DNA from: Liquidambar formosana
Lineage: Eukaryota > Streptophyta > Magnoliopsida > Saxifragales > Altingiaceae
DNA: 64,000 nucleotides
Direction of reading: 5' to 3'
NCBI GenBank assembly: GCA_039720395.1
Contig: JBBPBK010000125.1
Coordinates: 1 to 64,000 of the forward strand
In this document: positions 8,973-20,231 of the stretch, piece by piece
Numbering within the stretch: the first letter of the stretch is position 1
Layout: each line of letters starts with the position of its first letter
Notes under the pieces: generated by a model
The model's database searches: none
The model's input: only the letters and a program-made list of their open reading frames with translations
What the model was told of the DNA's origin: nothing
Made by a program: the position numbers and the translations under genes

Positions 8973-11918
8973 TTATATGGGGTTCTTGGTCAAGTTGATG
9001 GCACTAGTATTATCACATTTAATGGGAATGTGATCAAAGTGAAGTCCATAGTCCTCAAGTTGTTGTTTCATGTACAACACTTGTGCACAACAACTACCGG
9101 CTGCAATGTATTCGGCCTCAGTGGTTGAGAGTGCAACCGATGTTTGTTTCTTACTAAACCAAGAAACTAGTGAATGTCCTAGGAAATGGCAAGTCCCACT
9201 AGTGCTTTTGCGGTCATCTTTGCCGCCGGCAAAATCCGCATCGGAATAACTAAGCATATCAAAAGCGGTATACTTAGAAAACCATAATCCAAGGTTAATT
9301 GAGCCACTTAAGTATTTAAAGATACGCTTAACGGCAAGCAAGTGAGATTCTTTAGGACATGATTGAAATCTAGCACATAAGCAAACACTAAACATGATAT
9401 CGGGTCTACTTGCGGTTAAATAAAGTAAACTTCCAATCATACCTCTATATTTCTTTTGATCAACATTTTTACCCTTTTCATCCTTGTCAATCTTGATGGA
9501 AGTGCTCATTGGAGTAGAAAACTCTCTACCATCTTCCAATCCGTACTTTTTGAGTAGATCTTTGACATATTTGGATTGATTGATGAAAGTTCCTTCCTTT
9601 GTTTGTTTGATTTGAAGTCCAAGAAAGAATGTCAATTCTCCCATCATGCTCATCTCAAATTCTTCCTGCATAATCTTAGAAAATTCTTTGCAAAGATTCT
9701 CATTAGTGGATCCAAAAATGATATCATCAACGTAGATTTGCACTAAAAGCATATCATTATCAATGGTTTTAATGAAAAGTGTGGTGTCAAGTTTTCCTCT
9801 CTTAAAACCATTTTTGAGTAAAAATCCACTAAGTCTTTCATACCAAGCTCTAGGAGCTTGTTTCAAACCATATAAAGCTTTTCTTAGTTTAAAAACATGA
9901 TTTGGAAATTCATGACTTTCAAAACCGGGAGGTTGTTCAACATAAACTTCCTCTTCTATGAAACCATTTAAAAATGCACTCTTGACATCCATTTGAAACA
10001 ATTTGAAATTTTTATGACATGCATAGGCAAGTAACATCCTTATGGCTTCTAGTCTAGCTACCGGAGCATAGGTTTCATCATAATCTATGCCTTCTTGTTG
10101 ATTATAACCTTGGGCTACAAGTCGAGCCTTGTTTCTAGTAACAACTCCGGATTCATCCTTTTTGTTTCTAAATACCCATTTAGTTCCAATTACTCCATGG
10201 TCATGTGGTCTAGGTACCAAGGTCCAAACCTTGTTCCTTTCAAATTGATTGAGTTCTTCTTGCATAGCAAGGACCCATGATTCATCATTTTCAGCTTCAT
10301 TAATGTTCTTAGGTTCAATTTGAGATAGGAAAGCAAGATGATCACATAAATTTCTCATGGAAGAACGAGTTCTTACCCCACGTGAGGGTTCACCTAAGAT
10401 TTGATCTTTAGGATGATTCCTCACAAATTTCCAAGTCTTGGTGACATCCGGATGGAGTGGAGCATTTTCAACTTCAACTTCTTCTTCCGGATTCTTGTCT
10501 TTAATAACTTCATCTTCTTCCTTTTCTTTGCCTTTGTCTAGTGGATCTTCTTTATCATTTAGACTCAAGGTTTCAACTTGTTCTTGCAAGCTTGTACCTA
10601 CATCATCATCATCATCCTCCACATATTTCTTGGGTGCAAGAGGGTTAGTTTCATCAAATACAACATGCATTGATTCTTGAACAGTTAAAGTTCTCTTGTT
10701 AAACACCCTATATGCTTTACTCTTCATGGAATAGCCAAGAAACACACCTTCATCGGATTTAGAATCAAATTTGGAAAGTTTATCTCTATCATTCAATATA
10801 AAGCATTTACAACCAAACACTTTAAAGTAACCTATGTTAGGTTTCTTATCATTCCATAGTTCATAAGGAGTTTTACCGAGTTTAGATCTTAAAAGAACTC
10901 TATTCATTACATAGCATGCGGTATTAACGGCCTCGGCCCAAAAATATTGAGGTAAAGAGTGTTCATTTAGCATGGTTCTAGACATTTCCTCAAGTGTTCT
11001 ATTCTTTCTTTCAACCACACCATTTTGTTGAGGAGTTCTAGGAGCGGAGAAATTGTGACCAAAGCCATTCTCATTACAAAATTGTACAATATCCTTATTG
11101 ACAAATTCGCTCCCTCTATCACTCCTAACATGTGTAATGGTATAGCCTTTCTCATTTTGGACTCTTCTACAATATGTCACAAATGTAGCATGAGTCTCAT
11201 CTTTATGTGCAAGGAAGAACACCCATGTATATCTATAGTAGTCATCAACAATTACAAATGCATAATGCTTCCCTCCAAGACTTGCAATTGCAATAGGTCC
11301 AAATAGATCCATATGAATGAGTTGTAAAGGTCTAGTAGTTGAAATATGAGGCTTTGATTTAAAAGAGGACTTGGTTTGTTTTCCAAGTTGGCATGCACTA
11401 CAAACTCCATCTTTTGAAAACTTTGCTTTTGGTAAACCTCTTACAAGTTCATGCCTAGAAAGTTTTGAAATTAAATCCATGCTAGCATGTCCAAGTCTTC
11501 TATGCCATAACCAATGATTTTCGTTTAAAGCGGAGAAGCAATGTACATTTTGTAATGCGATTTCTTCAAACTCTATAGCATAGATGTTACCAATCCTATA
11601 TGCAACAAATAGGGTCTTATCTTCATCTCCAATTATGCATTTATTGGATTTAAAGGTAACTCTATATCCTTTATCACATAATTGACTAATGCTAAGGAGA
11701 TTATGCTTTAAACCATCAACTAATAAAACATTTTCAACACAAAGTGAGGAATTCTTACCAACCTTACCAATGCCAATTATCTTACCCTTGGCATTGTCTC
11801 CAAATGTCACGTAGCCGCCGTCCTTGGGCTTCAAAGAGACGAACTTTGATCTATCACCCGTCATATGCCTTGAGCACCCACTATCAAGAAACCATTTTTC
11901 ATTGCTTGATGACTTCAA
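8973..11918 (-). CDS. Copia Pol: protease, integrase, reverse transcriptase, RNase H
   Basis: Domains in order: aspartic protease ([11 protein letters not shown], residue ~11), integrase zinc site (H..H then CSACQ, ~140-175), integrase core ([24 protein letters not shown]), reverse transcriptase with YVDDIIFGS, and RNase H ([19 protein letters not shown]). This order defines Ty1/copia. The frame stops at 8973-8975 with TAA where relatives have CAA (Gln in NPIQHSRTKHIE). The same frame then stays open to 8780-8782 and encodes the expected tail (HIEIRHHFIRDHV, QLADIFTKPL). A single C-to-T change therefore truncates the last ~65 residues. The first plausible codon is not an ATG. The frame differs from gag, with stops in both frames at 11919-11937. 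Confidence 0.92.
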   Translation of the reverse strand: MKSSSNEKWFLDSGCSRHMTGDRSKFVSLKPKDGGYVTFGDNAKGKIIGIGKVGKNSSLCVENVLLVDGLKHNLLSISQLCDKGYRVTFKSNKCIIGDEDKTLFVAYRIGNIYAIEFEEIALQNVHCFSALNENHWLWHRRLGHASMDLISKLSRHELVRGLPKAKFSKDGVCSACQLGKQTKSSFKSKPHISTTRPLQLIHMDLFGPIAIASLGGKHYAFVIVDDYYRYTWVFFLAHKDETHATFVTYCRRVQNEKGYTITHVRSDRGSEFVNKDIVQFCNENGFGHNFSAPRTPQQNGVVERKNRTLEEMSRTMLNEHSLPQYFWAEAVNTACYVMNRVLLRSKLGKTPYELWNDKKPNIGYFKVFGCKCFILNDRDKLSKFDSKSDEGVFLGYSMKSKAYRVFNKRTLTVQESMHVVFDETNPLAPKKYVEDDDDDVGTSLQEQVETLSLNDKEDPLDKGKEKEEDEVIKDKNPEEEVEVENAPLHPDVTKTWKFVRNHPKDQILGEPSRGVRTRSSMRNLCDHLAFLSQIEPKNINEAENDESWVLAMQEELNQFERNKVWTLVPRPHDHGVIGTKWVFRNKKDESGVVTRNKARLVAQGYNQQEGIDYDETYAPVARLEAIRMLLAYACHKNFKLFQMDVKSAFLNGFIEEEVYVEQPPGFESHEFPNHVFKLRKALYGLKQAPRAWYERLSGFLLKNGFKRGKLDTTLFIKTIDNDMLLVQIYVDDIIFGSTNENLCKEFSKIMQEEFEMSMMGELTFFLGLQIKQTKEGTFINQSKYVKDLLKKYGLEDGREFSTPMSTSIKIDKDEKGKNVDQKKYRGMIGSLLYLTASRPDIMFSVCLCARFQSCPKESHLLAVKRIFKYLSGSINLGLWFSKYTAFDMLSYSDADFAGGKDDRKSTSGTCHFLGHSLVSWFSKKQTSVALSTTEAEYIAAGSCCAQVLYMKQQLEDYGLHFDHIPIKCDNTSAINLTKNPI

Positions 11919-11934
11919 GCATACCTACACAAGT

Positions 11935-13665
11935 TCAAGTAACTCTCTTTGGTACCCATATTTTCTTGGGTCCATAGGGGTTAGCCATAGGAGGTGAGGT
12001 TCCCTTAACTACCCACACCCTCTTGGTGAAACTTTTAGGTCTTTTTCTCATTTTGCAAGTGTAGATGTTATGTCCCTCCTTCTTACAATAAGTGCATGAG
12101 ATTTTAGGTGTACTAGAGACTTTAGGCTTAGGAAAGAAGTTAATATAAGATTTTTGTTTGACATTTTCTTGATAACCAATTCCGGCCTTATCAAAACACC
12201 ATCTTTGACTAGTTAATATCTTATCCAAGTTATCCCTTCCATTGGTAAACTTGGCCAAGGTATTAGTCAAGTCTTCAATCTTTTCTTTCAATGAAGTATT
12301 TTCACTTTCAAGACTAGATTGAGAAATGGTAGGGGTTGAGTCTATCTTGCTTTTCAATTCTAAATTTTCATGTTTCAAAGCATTTAGTTCCTCTTGAAGA
12401 GATGAGATGTTCTTTTTCAAATCATTGTTTTTGTGAGAAAACCTTTTTAATTCAAGAAAAGTGTCTTCAAGTGCATCTTGTAATTCTTCATAAGTGGGAG
12501 GTTCTTCTATAGGATAATCAATAGAATTGAGTTCGATTACCTCATCCTCTTTTGCCATGAGACAAAAGTTTGCCACTTCTTGATCACAAGAAATCTCCTC
12601 ATCTTCTTCATCACTATTTGCTTCATCATCCCATGTGACGGTGAAAGCCTTCTTCTTGAATTTTCTATTGTCCTTGAAGTTGTTGTTATTGTGACTCGTC
12701 TTGTTGTAGTTGTTGTTGAGTTGAGGACAATTTATCTTGATATGTCCGGGCTTCTTGCATTCAAAACACACTTGTGGTTCTCTATTTGAGTTTTCTCCTC
12801 TATTTGGAATTCTTTTGGAGGAGTCACCCTTGTTGAATCTCCTTCCTTGATTTCTTCTAGAGAAGAACTTTTTGAGCTTGTGAGATATGAAAGCCATGTC
12901 TTCATCTTCTTCATTCTCACACTCTTCACTTGGTGGTTCTTCTTCGTCTTGTGAGGCTTTGAGAGCCATGCTCTTGGATGTCTTCCCTTCATCAATTTCA
13001 CGAGCTTTAAATGCGAGTTCTTGTGTGACTAGGTTGCCGTCAAGATCACTTAAGGTCATTGATGATAGCTCCTTTGATTGAAGTAGAGTAGTGGTGAGGA
13101 CATCCCATTGCTTAGGCAAGCTCCTAAGAATTTTTCTCACCAATTCGGAGTTAGTGTAGATCTTTCCAAGAGAACTTAAAGGATTAATGATAGCATTGAA
13201 TCTAGCAAACATGTCTCTAATAGATTCATCCTTTTTCATTTTAAACATTTCATATTCACAAACAAGCATATTGATTTTTGCTTCTTTTACTTGAGATGTC
13301 CCTTCATAGGTGACTTCTAATGTATCCCATATCTCTTTGGCACTAGTGCACCTAGAGATTTTGCTAAATTCATCATTAGTTAAAGCACAATATAGTAAGC
13401 CAATGGCTTTAGAGTTAAGTTCAAGAGACTTATGATCAGCTGTGGTGTATTCTTGTGGTACTTTAGGAAGTGTAACTCCATCTACCACCTTAGTAGGGAT
13501 CAAAGGACCCTTAGAAGTGATATTCCATAGCTCATAGCTAGTGGATTGAATAAAAATTTGCATTCTGATTTTCCAGAAATTATATAGAGATGCATCTCCA
13601 TTGAAAAGTGGTGGTCTATTGGACGATTGTCCTTCGGTGAATCCGTTACCACTATAGTTGGCCAT
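11935..13665 (-). CDS. Copia Gag polyprotein, 576 aa
   Basis: The protein begins MANYSGNG, 57 bases downstream of the 5' LTR edge, as expected. The N-terminal half is a UBN2-type copia capsid region (LYNFWKIRMQIFI, ALTNDEFSKI, KEIWDTLEVTYEGT). Two CCHC zinc knuckles follow, CFECKKPGHIKINC (~residue 300) and CTYCKKEGHNIYTC (~530). Between them is a long acidic and coiled-coil segment. Two knuckles and extra coiled coil make it larger than a standard copia gag and fit Sireviruses. It ends WVPKRVT in a frame different from pol. Whether this is a natural gag-pol break or a small indel cannot be told here. Confidence 0.9.
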   Translation of the reverse strand: MANYSGNGFTEGQSSNRPPLFNGDASLYNFWKIRMQIFIQSTSYELWNITSKGPLIPTKVVDGVTLPKVPQEYTTADHKSLELNSKAIGLLYCALTNDEFSKISRCTSAKEIWDTLEVTYEGTSQVKEAKINMLVCEYEMFKMKKDESIRDMFARFNAIINPLSSLGKIYTNSELVRKILRSLPKQWDVLTTTLLQSKELSSMTLSDLDGNLVTQELAFKAREIDEGKTSKSMALKASQDEEEPPSEECENEEDEDMAFISHKLKKFFSRRNQGRRFNKGDSSKRIPNRGENSNREPQVCFECKKPGHIKINCPQLNNNYNKTSHNNNNFKDNRKFKKKAFTVTWDDEANSDEEDEEISCDQEVANFCLMAKEDEVIELNSIDYPIEEPPTYEELQDALEDTFLELKRFSHKNNDLKKNISSLQEELNALKHENLELKSKIDSTPTISQSSLESENTSLKEKIEDLTNTLAKFTNGRDNLDKILTSQRWCFDKAGIGYQENVKQKSYINFFPKPKVSSTPKISCTYCKKEGHNIYTCKMRKRPKSFTKRVWVVKGTSPPMANPYGPKKIWVPKRVT

Positions 13666-13701
13666 ATCGTTCCTCGCAAGACAAATATGTCAAATGCTAG
13701 A

Positions 13702-13719
13702 GGTTGGGCTCTGATACCA
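13702..13719 (-). other. Primer binding site, initiator tRNA-Met
   Basis: The minus strand reads TGGTATCAGAGCCCAACC two bases inside the 5' LTR. TGGTATCAGAGC is complementary to the 3' end of plant initiator methionine tRNA, the usual primer of plant copia elements. Confidence 0.9.
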
Positions 13720-13721
13720 AT

Positions 13722-15001
13722 TGTTGTCCCAAGTAAACAACCCTAGAGGGGGGGTGAATAGGGTTATTGGCCAATTAAAAAAATATGATAGCAAGCTAAA
13801 ATCAGATTATGGCAAATAGAGATATTCTCAATGATAAACAGTAAAGAGAATAAGAGAAAGAGAATGCAAACACAAGTTTTAACGAGGTTCAGCCTTCCCG
13901 CCTACGTCCTCGCCTCAAGAGCTCGCTTGAGGATTCACCAATCCACTATCACTCTCCTTCAAGGTGGAGCAGCAAACCTTTACAAATCAAGTGCTTTCAA
14001 CCAACACTTGTTCAGCCACACTTCTTCAAGTGCAAAGAATGGGGTTATCACCAACCCTTGATTACAAGTTTGTAGAGATAAGATGTGTCTACAAAGAAAC
14101 TCTCTTTAAGAGTGAATAACACAAAAATTAAAGCTCAGCTCTCTTCTAATTGATTGCTCAATGAATGCTCTTAATGAATTTAGGGCTAGAAGAATGATAA
14201 CAATGAATTCTCTTGTATTGATCCTCATAAATGCATTTGAATCATTGTTTATATAGACATTAGGCATAATATGACCGTTTGGTGCAATAAATGCCGGGAA
14301 AGAGCCGTTTGGTGGCATTTAATGCCTCAACAACCTTTCAAAAACTAGCCGTTGGAGTTCTGAGATCGCACAATCAGTCGACTGAATACTCAATTCAGTC
14401 CACTGATTTGCTAAATCAGTCGACTGAATTGGGAATTCAGTGGACTGATTTGAGCAGAACCAAAAGACAGGAGCAGGGGACCTCTTCTGCTTAAATGAGT
14501 CGACTGATTTGAGAAAAGAGTCGACTGAATTGGGCAGAAATGAACTATAATGGATATTTCACAAATTTAAATCGATCAAGTTCATTTCTATCAACTTAGG
14601 CCTTGTTCAAGTGATGAATTAATTTTACCCAAGAATCCTAAGGTCCATCTAGGTCAATAGAGTGATCATTTGAGCAATCAAGTACATCAAAAACCTAATA
14701 ACCTCACTCATAGCTATATAAGTATCTTCATTGACGATGCTAGCTTGGTCTTGAGTGATCGTAGGTCTTTTGCATGCTTTCTATGCTCGTATGCTTTTGT
14801 GCTTGATTATCTTGATATCATAAGCATGTGTGCTTTGAGTTCCATGATATGCATATATCTTTATGCTTCTTTTGGATCCATATGCTCGAGTACCTAGCTT
14901 TGATTATAATCTTGACAAATAAACCATTAGTACTTACATCGATCCTTTGTTATCATCAAAATCTCGGATATGCCCTTGGTTATATAACCTTGGGGCCAAC
15001 A
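13722..15001 (-). repeat. 5' LTR of the copia element
   Basis: This is 1280 bp bounded by TGTTG...CAACA and pairs with 5338-6575. It carries six palindromic modules (about 14373-14528), two more than the 3' LTR because it keeps the 42-bp segment. TATA box and leader lie downstream of the modules on the minus strand. Confidence 0.92.
14248..14255 (-). promoter_or_regulatory. TATA box of the copia 5' LTR
   Basis: TATATAAA on the minus strand lies about 120-280 bp downstream of the palindrome cluster. It is the best core-promoter candidate in the LTR. The equivalent site in the 3' LTR is at about 5863-5870. Confidence 0.55.
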
Positions 15002-15141
15002 GTTGCAATAACCTATTACTACGGAAGTTTTTGCAACGGATCGCAACGGTAGTGTTGTCGTTGCAATAGGTATTTATTGCAACGACTTTGAGATTATCGC
15101 AATGACTTTTACCGTTGCGATAGATGCTTTCTCTTGTAGTG

Positions 15142-15776
15142 CACCCAGATATTGCATATGCTGTTAGTGTGGTGAGTCAATTCATGCATTCTTCTCGTGA
15201 GTCTCATTTGGAGGCTGTTTATCGGATCCTTCGCTACTTGAAATCTACTCCCAGAAAAGGAATATTGTTCTCAAGACATGATCATTTGAGAATAGAGTCG
15301 TATACAGATGCAGATTGGACAGGCTCTATCACTAATAGAAGATCCATCTCGAGTTACTGTACTTTTGTAGGTGGAAATCTTGTAACTTGGCGGAGTAAGA
15401 AACAGTCTGTAGTTGCTAGATCCAGTGCAGAACCTAAGTTTAGATCCATGGCTCATGGGGTATGTGAGTTACTTTGGTTAAAGATATTGCTACAGGAATT
15501 AGGTTACGAATGCAAAGTGCCTATGCGGTTGTATTGTGATAACAAGGCAGCTATCAATATTGCACATAACCCAGTTCAACATGATCGAACTAAGCATATT
15601 GAAGTTTACAGGCATTTAATAAAAAAGAAGTTGAGTTCTTGAGAGATTTGCACTCCATATATGAGAACTGAAGATCAGCTTGCTGATATCTTGACCAAAG
15701 GAGTACCTAGCAAAGTGTTTCATGATGTGCTTGCCAAGTTGGGCATGAAGGATATCTTTGCACCAACTTGAGGGAG
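15142..15776 (+). pseudogene. 3' end of an older copia pol (reverse transcriptase end and RNase H)
   Basis: The frame opens with PDIAYAVSVVSQFMH and continues LEAVYRILRYLK, YTDADWTGS, RRSISSYCTFVGGN and KQSVVARSSAEPKF. These are the end of copia RT and the RNase H domain. A TGA at 15640-15642 replaces the expected Gly codon. The same frame then continues with the tail (RTEDQLADILTKG, LAKLGMKDIFAPT) to a normal stop near 15769-15771. The left end abuts the CACTA terminus exactly, so everything upstream in pol is missing. It is a different copia lineage from the element at 5338-15001. Confidence 0.85.
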
Positions 15777-15778
15777 AG

Positions 15779-15972
15779 TGTTGAATATTGGTTATATTTT
15801 ATGTGTTTTATTCATGCTTTATTACTTCTACTTAGTTGAAGGGTATTCTTGTAATTGTAGCATATAAGAAGTATAAATAATATGCTAGTAGAGAAGGAAC
15901 CTTATGGTTCACTCTATTTTTCTCATTCTTCTTCTCTTCTCTTCTTCTTTTCTTTTCTTATTTCTTCATTCA
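15779..15972 (+). repeat. Probable 3' LTR of the older copia element
   Basis: A purine-rich tract (GAGGGAGAG) ends at 15778, and TGTTGAATATTGG follows, the usual LTR start after pol in this lineage. It contains a polyadenylation-like AATAATATG and CT-rich sequence. The right edge is uncertain (an ...ATTCA near 15972). No partner LTR is in the window. Confidence 0.55.
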
Positions 15973-17588
15973 TTTATATATAAACCAACTCTCCCCAAAA
16001 CTTATCTAGAGGAGTAGAGAACCAAAGACTACCAAAAAAGGGAAATAAATCATTCCTCTGAACTCTAGAGCAACAATTTTCTGTTTGGTTAGCAAAAATA
16101 CGTAAGAAAAAAAAATTGAATCACAACCAAGATTAATACAACTATTAGGCTTTGTTGAGCCAATATATCAATTTAAAAACTATAATAATATAAAACACAA
16201 GATTCAAAATTTCTTTTTCTTCTCTTCTTTGCCTGAATTTTTTTTTTTTTTCGGAATCCAACAAAAATGTTGAGATCTCAAGTCTCAACCATAAGTTCCG
16301 TGCTTCACTTAATTGAAATTGTATTCCCCAACATTAATGAATACAATGATGCTTCATACAACACAATAAATAGAGCAATTCTAACCCCAAAGAATGACTT
16401 TCTCAACCTTACAACAACATTCACCCAATAAGTAAAAAACAAACACACATGAACACATAGGGAAGGATATTGAAGTAGAGAAATTGTATGAAAACAAATA
16501 AAGAAGAATATCAAGAATTCTTCAACCAAAGAGCAAAAGGCAACAAGTTTAACAAAATAATATTGGCAAGAAAACTGAAAAAATACCTTTGCAAATTTAC
16601 AAACTGATTACGTGCAAACAGGACTATGGACAACTTCTCCGCTAAATCAGTAGAAGGAAAACATTTCATTCATTATAATCTCCATACTCTCATATCTTGT
16701 AGGATAGGGTCCCCCACCCGAAACTCCCCCACAATAAGGCAGAAAATACCACTATGCCAACAGGCATAATATCAATTGGCTGAATTTTATACATCTACAC
16801 CATATTATCAAAAGAGCTATCGATTAGTGGATAATGGTGGAAGATACACAGTTTTAAAGGAAAGCAAAAGGCACAATTAAGGGTTTGCAGTCATGGAATA
16901 TTCTTTCATGACTGTAGACGCAAAGAAGGAAACCTAAGGAAGATATAGTTACCCACACCAACCCATCTAAAAGGATGACTACCCTAGATCCTTGAAATTC
17001 CAAAACCCATGAGTTCACATGAGTGCTCTTAGATATCAAAGCAACCTAATTTAGTGATGAGAATAAATTCAGCAACAATCTAACTTGCTCCTACTCTTAA
17101 AGCCCATGTGGGGGAAAAAAAGGAAGACAAAGAAACAAGATTAGTATATTTCAAACTATTACATAAGGAGATTGAAATACCATTCCAAGCCCAAAAAAAA
17201 ACAAAAAACAACAACCCTACACATAGCAGCCAACCAAACAGGACAAACCAACAATAAGTAAACTACACCCAAGTAAGAAGACACAGCATCATCAACCCAA
17301 AATTCAGCAGAATATAGACATTCCAAACCGTAGCCCACAATAGTAGACCAAAAGTTATAAATCAGAGCAATAGCAGAGTAATTATCCCTACAGCAACATA
17401 GAAAACCTTTAAAGACTGCCAAACAGCCAGCAAAATAGCATAGGATAGAATAACATGGCATAAGAATGGTGCATCAAGACACTCTCCCATAATATATAAG
17501 AACATTTGAGAAATTCTATTTCAAGGTGAGATGAGTGATCTTCTATTCATCAAATATATTGTGTGATTATAGAGAATATCTAAGGAAA
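15973..17588. other. No recognisable gene
   Basis: AT-rich sequence with A-runs and scattered short frames that show no family motif. A minus-strand open stretch at 17159-17461 is rich in Cys and Val and has no recognisable domain; I treat it as chance. Confidence 0.5.
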
Positions 17589-17922
17589 CTAGATATAGTA
17601 CACGTGTGTTGCACGCGAATATTTTTAAATAATATTAGTTATACAAAATAATAAATACATAAAGATTTTATATTTTATTCATAAAAGATAAAGTTTAAAA
17701 TTAAAAAGTAAATATTTTTTTTAAGAATTTGAGTAATAATTTAACTTTAATTTGTCAAGAGTTTGAGTTAAAATCTAACTTTCATTTGTTACCAAATGAT
17801 AAGAATGTTTACTATGTGTTTCAATTAAAGGAAAGGTAGATATGTATTTTTTAAAAAAATATAAGGGTATATTGGTCATTCAAAAGTTGTTCTGAGATTC
17901 AACCTTTTATAGGTAGTATAGA
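17589..17922 (-). mobile_element. Non-autonomous Helitron, 334 bp
   Basis: On the minus strand it starts TCTATACTACCTATAAAAGG. It ends with a hairpin (CGTGCAACACACG), a short spacer and CTAG. It sits precisely between A and T, as Helitrons do. There is no coding capacity. The 5' end matches that of the element at 20232-20493, so they belong to one family. Confidence 0.75.
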
Positions 17923-18092
17923 TATCCTAATGAGAGTTGACTTACCTTGGGAAAGGTAATTACAATCACAATTGAATACATTTATATACATGGAAAGGTA
18001 GAAGAAAGTCATGGAGTAAATCACGTGTAACCTTCAAGAATGATAGTTGGAATTTCCTAGTGTGGCATTCCAGCTTTGCAATCCCTGTAACA

Positions 18093-18300
18093 TGCCCTAT
18101 AATCAGGAAGGTCAATTGGTGGGATTCTCCTTATTCCTTGCATTTTCATTAGCCTTATCAATATAGTGGCTAAGTAACCCTGTCCTGTTCCATGCCCTAT
18201 AATCATGGAGGTCGATTGGTGGGACTTTCCTTATTCCTTGGGTCATTTTCATTAGCCTTATCAATATAGTGGCTAAGTAACCCCTTCCTGTACTTTTCAG
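18093..18300. repeat. ~98-bp tandem duplication at the 3' end of the Myb/SANT-like gene
   Basis: CCCTATAATCA..GAGGTC(A/G)ATTGGTGGGA...TATAGTGGCTAAGTAACCC occurs twice, at about 18095 and 18193, with a few differences. The right copy forms the last codons and stop of the Myb/SANT-like gene. The duplication may have reshaped its C terminus. Confidence 0.75.
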
Positions 18301-18999
18301 AAGTCACAAGAAACTCCACCCTGTGATACAAGTTCTTTAATAAGTGGCTAACTGCATCAACATAGAAGTTGTGGTCGAGGCCCATAGTTTTGAGGACATT
18401 AATACATTCAGTAACACTGTATGAATGACTTGGTGGCTCAACACTCAAGGATGGTCCCTCATATGAGAAAACAGAGTCCTTGACACGCTTACAACTTTCA
18501 GAAGAATCTACACTGTCTAACTCACGCTTCTGCCCTGAGTTGGTCGCTGCTGCCTTCTGATTAAATAAACTGTGAAGGAGCATGTAATGTTGATGCCCTT
18601 TCTTGTTGAAAGCTTGCGCTTGCTCTGGGATTTTCTAATCATCAAAACCATACACAATCCATTAGTTTAATTAGTTAGAAATACAACGAAGTAGCCTAAA
18701 ACCAAAAACACAAGCAGATTTACCTGCATGTACTCTACCCAAGATTCATGGGACACCAAACATTCCCATCCAACTCCATTTTCCGTGAGAACTGCAGAAA
18801 AGTTTTTATAATCAGCTCTTAAACTCTTACTGTACTTATCCAACAACTGAGTTTTACTCAACTCCCTCCCAGTTATCTTTTTCATCTCATCTCTAATTGA
18901 CTGCCAGTTTATAGGTATCCCGGTATATTGAAGCAACAAGTTGATAAAATCATTCTCCATTTGAGGAGGCCACAAATGTTTGACGTTATTTGAAGACAT
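18203..18999 (-). CDS. Myb/SANT-like DNA-binding domain protein, two exons
   Basis: Exon 1 (18999-18724) starts MSSNNVKHLWPPQMENDF and holds a Myb/SANT-like domain: W..QMENDFINLL, NWQSIRDEM, TGRELSKTQLLDKYSKSL, GVGWE. It ends at CAG|GTAAAT. Exon 2 (18634-18203) begins after a ...GATTAG acceptor in the same phase. It continues with the family-typical KIPEQAQAFNKKGH, a basic serine-rich linker, and a helical tail (ECINVLKTMGLD...DAVSHLLKNLYHRVEFL). The joined protein is about 235 aa. Such proteins include LIMYB-like regulators and relatives of PIF/Harbinger-associated Myb proteins, and the target is unknown. Splicing is inferred from frame continuity and GT/AG sites. The stop lies in a duplicated 98-bp segment. 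Confidence 0.72.
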
Positions 19000-20231
19000 C
19001 TATCAGGAAAAAAAAAAAGCACATTAAACCACAAATTTTATATATTAAAAGACATTGTAAAGACCCAATGTAATGTGTATGAAAATCACACAAAAATAAT
19101 AATAATAAATAATGCTCACAATGTGAAAATCACACACCAAAAAAAAAAAAAAATTGATGCTCACAGTTTTTATGCTAAAATTATCAGACTCGCACAGAAT
19201 ACACTCTGATTTCAGACTTGCACCCAAAATAGGCTTGCTCCCGATCGGCTCCATCCTCTTGCTCTGCTTCAATTTAACTGTGAGTATCGTTAAAAGAGGG
19301 ATTGTAATGTCTACGAAAAGCACACCCAAAAAAAAATAAAAAATTGATGTTCACTGTATGAAAATCAGACAATAAATAAATGATGTTTGCCGAATGGGTT
19401 CTGTCTTAAATGCAATCGCGACCATTGCAAAGACCATTACTGAACCAGATCGTCCTTGGCAATAATGGCCTGCCCTCAACTACCAACCGGTCAGTTTATT
19501 AATTTCTTAGAAGCAAAGTAAAAACCAAGAAATTAAAGATAAATTAAAGAAAGTGGCACAAGCTAACGGACTTAAAATAAGAATATGAATGCATATATAA
19601 GAACAGACCCACGAAATCAAAAAATCAGCCCACGAGCCTGAAACGGTCTGATTGCGGGTTTAAACTAACGGAAACTTTCTATTAAAATTTCAAAAAAATA
19701 ACTTACAACACAAGAAGCAAGTTTTTTTTTAGATGAAGATCGAAGAGGCTCGAGAGCAAAAAAGAGTGCGAAGAGAAGAGAGAGAACTGCAACTAACCGG
19801 CGATGTGTACTGAGCTTCTTGTTTGGCTGCCCTCTGGCGAAGACTAAGCTTCTCGCTTCGCTGCCGACGAGTGGAGTGCGGCGAGTGGAGTGAGGGTTTG
19901 TGGACTTGGGAGGATTGACAGAGAGAGGGTTTGTGGGAAGAAAAGGACGGGGTGGGTTGTGGGAGTGGGAGGGAGAGAGCAGAGAGAAGGTTTGAGGGTT
20001 TGTGCCTTGGCGGGAGTGGGAGTGGGAGTGAGCAGAGGGGAAAGTTTTGCGGGAGTAGGAAGGGGAAAGCTGATTTTGGGGATGGGTTCGGTGGTTGAGA
20101 TAGGTTTTGGGGATTGGTTTTACATCAGAGCCGTCCATTTGCTTGCTTTGGTTTTTTTTTTTTCAACCGTTACTAATTTCCTATTCTTAAAAATAATATA
20201 AAAATATTAAATAATTTTTCATCATTAAAAC
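19000..20231 (-). other. Upstream region of the Myb/SANT-like gene
   Basis: AT-rich sequence with short repeats (GATGTTCAC/GATGCTCAC units around 19100-19380). From 19740 to 20060 it becomes GA/GGGAGT-rich on the plus strand. This is CT-rich on the coding strand and typical of a plant 5' UTR or promoter. A 157-codon minus-strand frame here (19665-20138) is low-complexity Ser/Pro/His and likely leader, not protein. Confidence 0.45.

Larger units (their letters stand above)
5338..15001 (-). mobile_element. Sirevirus-type Ty1/copia LTR retrotransposon, nearly intact
   Basis: The element lies on the minus strand: 5' LTR 13722-15001, PBS, gag, pol, a third ORF, PPT, 3' LTR 5338-6575. Five-base duplications GTTGC flank it (5333-5337 and 15002-15006). 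The LTRs start TGTTG and end CAACA. The LTR pair looks nearly identical: by eye I noted two G/A differences, homopolymer length changes and one 42-bp indel. This suggests a recent insertion. Features typical of Sireviruses are the initiator-Met PBS, a gag with two zinc knuckles, an extra ORF after pol and duplicated PPT-like tracts. It is probably not fully autonomous, because pol has a premature stop and gag and pol are in different frames. Confidence 0.9.
4790..15141. mobile_element. CACTA-like DNA transposon remnant, split by a copia insertion
   Basis: The right end at 15131-15141 reads CTCTTGTAGTG, which is CACTACAAGAG on the other strand, the standard CACTA (En/Spm) terminus. The left end may be the degraded CACGAAAAGAC at 4790. 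Next to both ends are repeated GTTGC/GCAACG motifs resembling the subterminal repeats of CACTA elements. Only about 690 bp belongs to this element (4790-5337 and 15002-15141). The rest is the copia element inserted with a GTTGC target duplication. No transposase is present. A matching 3-bp target duplication was not found, so the left boundary is uncertain. Confidence 0.6.

Noticed and set aside
13702..13719. tRNA-like sequence
   Set aside because: It is an 18-base primer-binding site, not a tRNA gene.
19665..20138. 157-codon minus-strand frame upstream of the Myb/SANT-like gene
   Set aside because: Low-complexity Ser/Pro/His translation of a CT-rich leader; it does not join the Myb exon.
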